A DNA stretch of 64,000 nt from Seminavis robusta (lineage: Eukaryota; Bacillariophyta; Bacillariophyceae; Naviculales; Naviculaceae). Each line of letters begins with the position of its first letter. Position 1 is the stretch's first letter. The position numbers were made by a program, and so were the translations under genes. This document shows, piece by piece, positions 62,658 through 64,000 of the stretch. Below the pieces are notes generated by a model. That model was not told the DNA's origin and searched no databases. It was given only the letters and a program-made list of their open reading frames with translations. Where the stretch lies: assembly GCA_903772945.1 (NCBI GenBank), contig CAICTM010000075.1, positions 1 through 64,000 of the forward strand, given 5' to 3'.

Positions 62658-62806
62658 AAATAAAAAATGAGACGTGAGCGCGCGCGAGGGAAGAATACCG
62701 ATGAATGCAGTTTGCAAGATGATGGGAACCACTCATCTCCTTGTCACACAACAAGTCTTCTACTGACAGAATAGACTGAAGGAGTAAGACAACTAAAGAG
62801 ACTGAT

Positions 62807-63848
62807 ATGTGTACCAGCACTGCGAATAATAATAACATGACAAGCAGAACAGAAGAAGGAGAAGAAGAGAAACTCTTAGTGGGAGTCTTGGCGCTGCAAG
62901 GAGCCTTTGAAGAGCATCAGACTTGTCTAGAAGCTGTGGGATGTAACACCAAGCAGGTAAGTTCACTTATTGCAATAGTTCAGTTATACCCAACGGTATC
63001 TGATATTTTTATTATTATTATATTATCATTATTTTGTACGATAGGTCCGAACTCCCACCGATCTGGAAGGCTTGGATGGTCTGGTCCTTCCCGGTGGCGA
63101 ATCGACAGCGATGGGCTTGATTGGCACTGGCGGCGGCAACGGAAAACAAAATATGTGGTCCGCCTTGCAAGAGTTTTCGGCGCGTAAACCAACCTGGGGC
63201 ACTTGCGCTGGAATGATTTTATTGGCGGAACGCTGTGTGGGTGCTTCGGCCGTCATTGAAGACGGTCAAGCTTTGGTGGGTGGTATGGATATGCTCGTGT
63301 GTCGCAATTATTTTGGATCTCAAGTTTCCAGTTTTGAAATGCCCACCAAATTCTTTGATGATCCAAATCCATTTCCTGGAGTCTTTATCCGAGCTCCTGC
63401 CATTTTGAGTGTCAATCAAGCTGATCAAGCTACTGCAAAAGATGGTAGTAGTGGCATTCAAGTGCTGGCCAAAGTGGTAGCCACTCCCTGTCGACAAGCC
63501 GCCGTGGTATTGCACGAATTGGAACAAAAATTAGCCAAAGGCGAACAAGTAGTTGTCATGGGAGTCGTAGATGCCTTGGATAGGACCGAAGATGAAACCT
63601 CTCATCAACAGCACATTGATTTTAAACAAGTTACTACCAACAACTCCAACACATCCACCAAACCATCCCTGGTCCTTCCAGGAGCTGCCAATGGCACCAA
63701 TGCGCGAGAAGTCATTTGTGCCGTGAAACGCAACAATCTGCTCTGTACGGCATTTCATCCCGAATTGACGGATGATTATCGTTGGCATCAGTACTTTGTC
63801 GACATGGTACAAGACCACGCCAAGAAGGAACAAAAGGAACAGAAATAG
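62807..63848 (+). CDS. PDX2: Pyridoxal 5'-phosphate synthase glutaminase subunit (PdxT/SNO/PDX2), two exons
   Basis: The exons are 62807-62956 and 63045-63848, joined by an 88-bp phase-0 intron (GTAAGTTC...GATAG), encoding 317 residues. Class I glutamine amidotransferase landmarks of the PdxT family are all present: LVGVLALQGAFEEHQ, VLPGGEST (66-71), GTCAGM with the nucleophile C104, CRNYFGSQ, RAPAI, and FHPELT with H288 and E290. The enzyme releases ammonia from glutamine and passes it to the PdxS/PDX1 synthase, which makes pyridoxal 5'-phosphate (vitamin B6) from ribose 5-phosphate and glyceraldehyde 3-phosphate. The insert between RAPAI and the final His block is longer than in bacteria. 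It probably acts in the cytosol. Confidence 0.92.
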
Positions 63849-64000
63849 TACCGTGTATTCGCAACAACCTACCGGTACATCAAAAACAGGCAAAACACGA
63901 TGGGACAACAGGTACAGTACCACTCTTGTGTGAGAATACTGCATCCATTTTTGGTCCCCAAGACGCACTAATGAACAAATGGCTCCATGTTCAAAACAAT
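63849..64000. other. 3' flank of the PDX2 gene to the window edge
   Basis: The final 152 bp show no feature apart from a GGTACC-type run. Confidence 0.4.

Noticed and set aside
62383-62674. AATGAGAC on both sides of the 62.4-kb MITE as an 8-bp target duplication
   Set aside because: The copies lie about 10-16 bp outside the inverted termini, not directly against them.

Overview
The window reads as nuclear DNA of a diatom, probably a raphid pennate species. Intron-poor genes carry occasional GT-AG introns of about 70-90 bp. Several families are ones I associate with diatoms or stramenopiles: a short basic protein at 4685-5080, a TPR-like protein at 40982-41764, LRR receptor-like proteins, and a CoDi-type Ty1/copia fossil. 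Secreted proteins have eukaryotic signal peptides, and intergenic DNA is full of CTAG microsatellites. I cannot prove the species from sequence alone.

Layout. 0-5.1 kb: a partial 2-oxoglutarate dioxygenase (-), a two-exon PIN-like carrier (+) and a small stramenopile-type protein (+). 5.4-14.7 kb is a mobile-element cluster: a minisatellite-filled MITE abuts a 6.1-kb giant palindrome whose two arms each carry a PIF/Harbinger-like DDE transposase and a second gene; then come a pair of 360-bp direct repeats and a broken copia remnant with a TA-flanked MITE inside it. 15.5-20.9 kb: a P-loop NTPase (+), a Crypton-like tyrosine recombinase (-) and a type II membrane protein (-). 21.3-23.6 kb is a gene-free, AT-rich, satellite-like tract. 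24.6-39.4 kb: two paralogous secreted copper monooxygenase-like genes flank a PARP + RING + Deltex-DTC fusion gene, a lysine-rich hypothetical protein and a decayed carotenoid cleavage dioxygenase. 41-63.8 kb: a gene-dense segment with a TPR-like protein, a YeeE/YedE transporter, an LRR protein, a DUF4386-like membrane protein, two ankyrin paralogues, a secreted class 3 lipase, a PUB-domain protein, a truncated mTERF-like gene and a two-exon PdxT/SNO amidotransferase. Several MITEs built from palindromes or minisatellites lie between them.

How the parts relate. The genes do not form one pathway. Three signals stand out. First, a single polypeptide joins an ADP-ribosyltransferase with an intact H-Y-E triad to a RING-DTC ubiquitin/ADP-ribose module, functions that animals split between partner proteins such as PARP9 and DTX3L. 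Second, a Harbinger-like unit exists as two nearly equal 2.86-kb inverted arms, with one transposase apparently intact and the other frameshifted. Third, a tyrosine recombinase gene has an exact 25-bp direct repeat with a palindromic core at its 5' side, matched 4.5 kb away across an AT-rich tract. All family calls come from reading motifs by eye; no database search was run.
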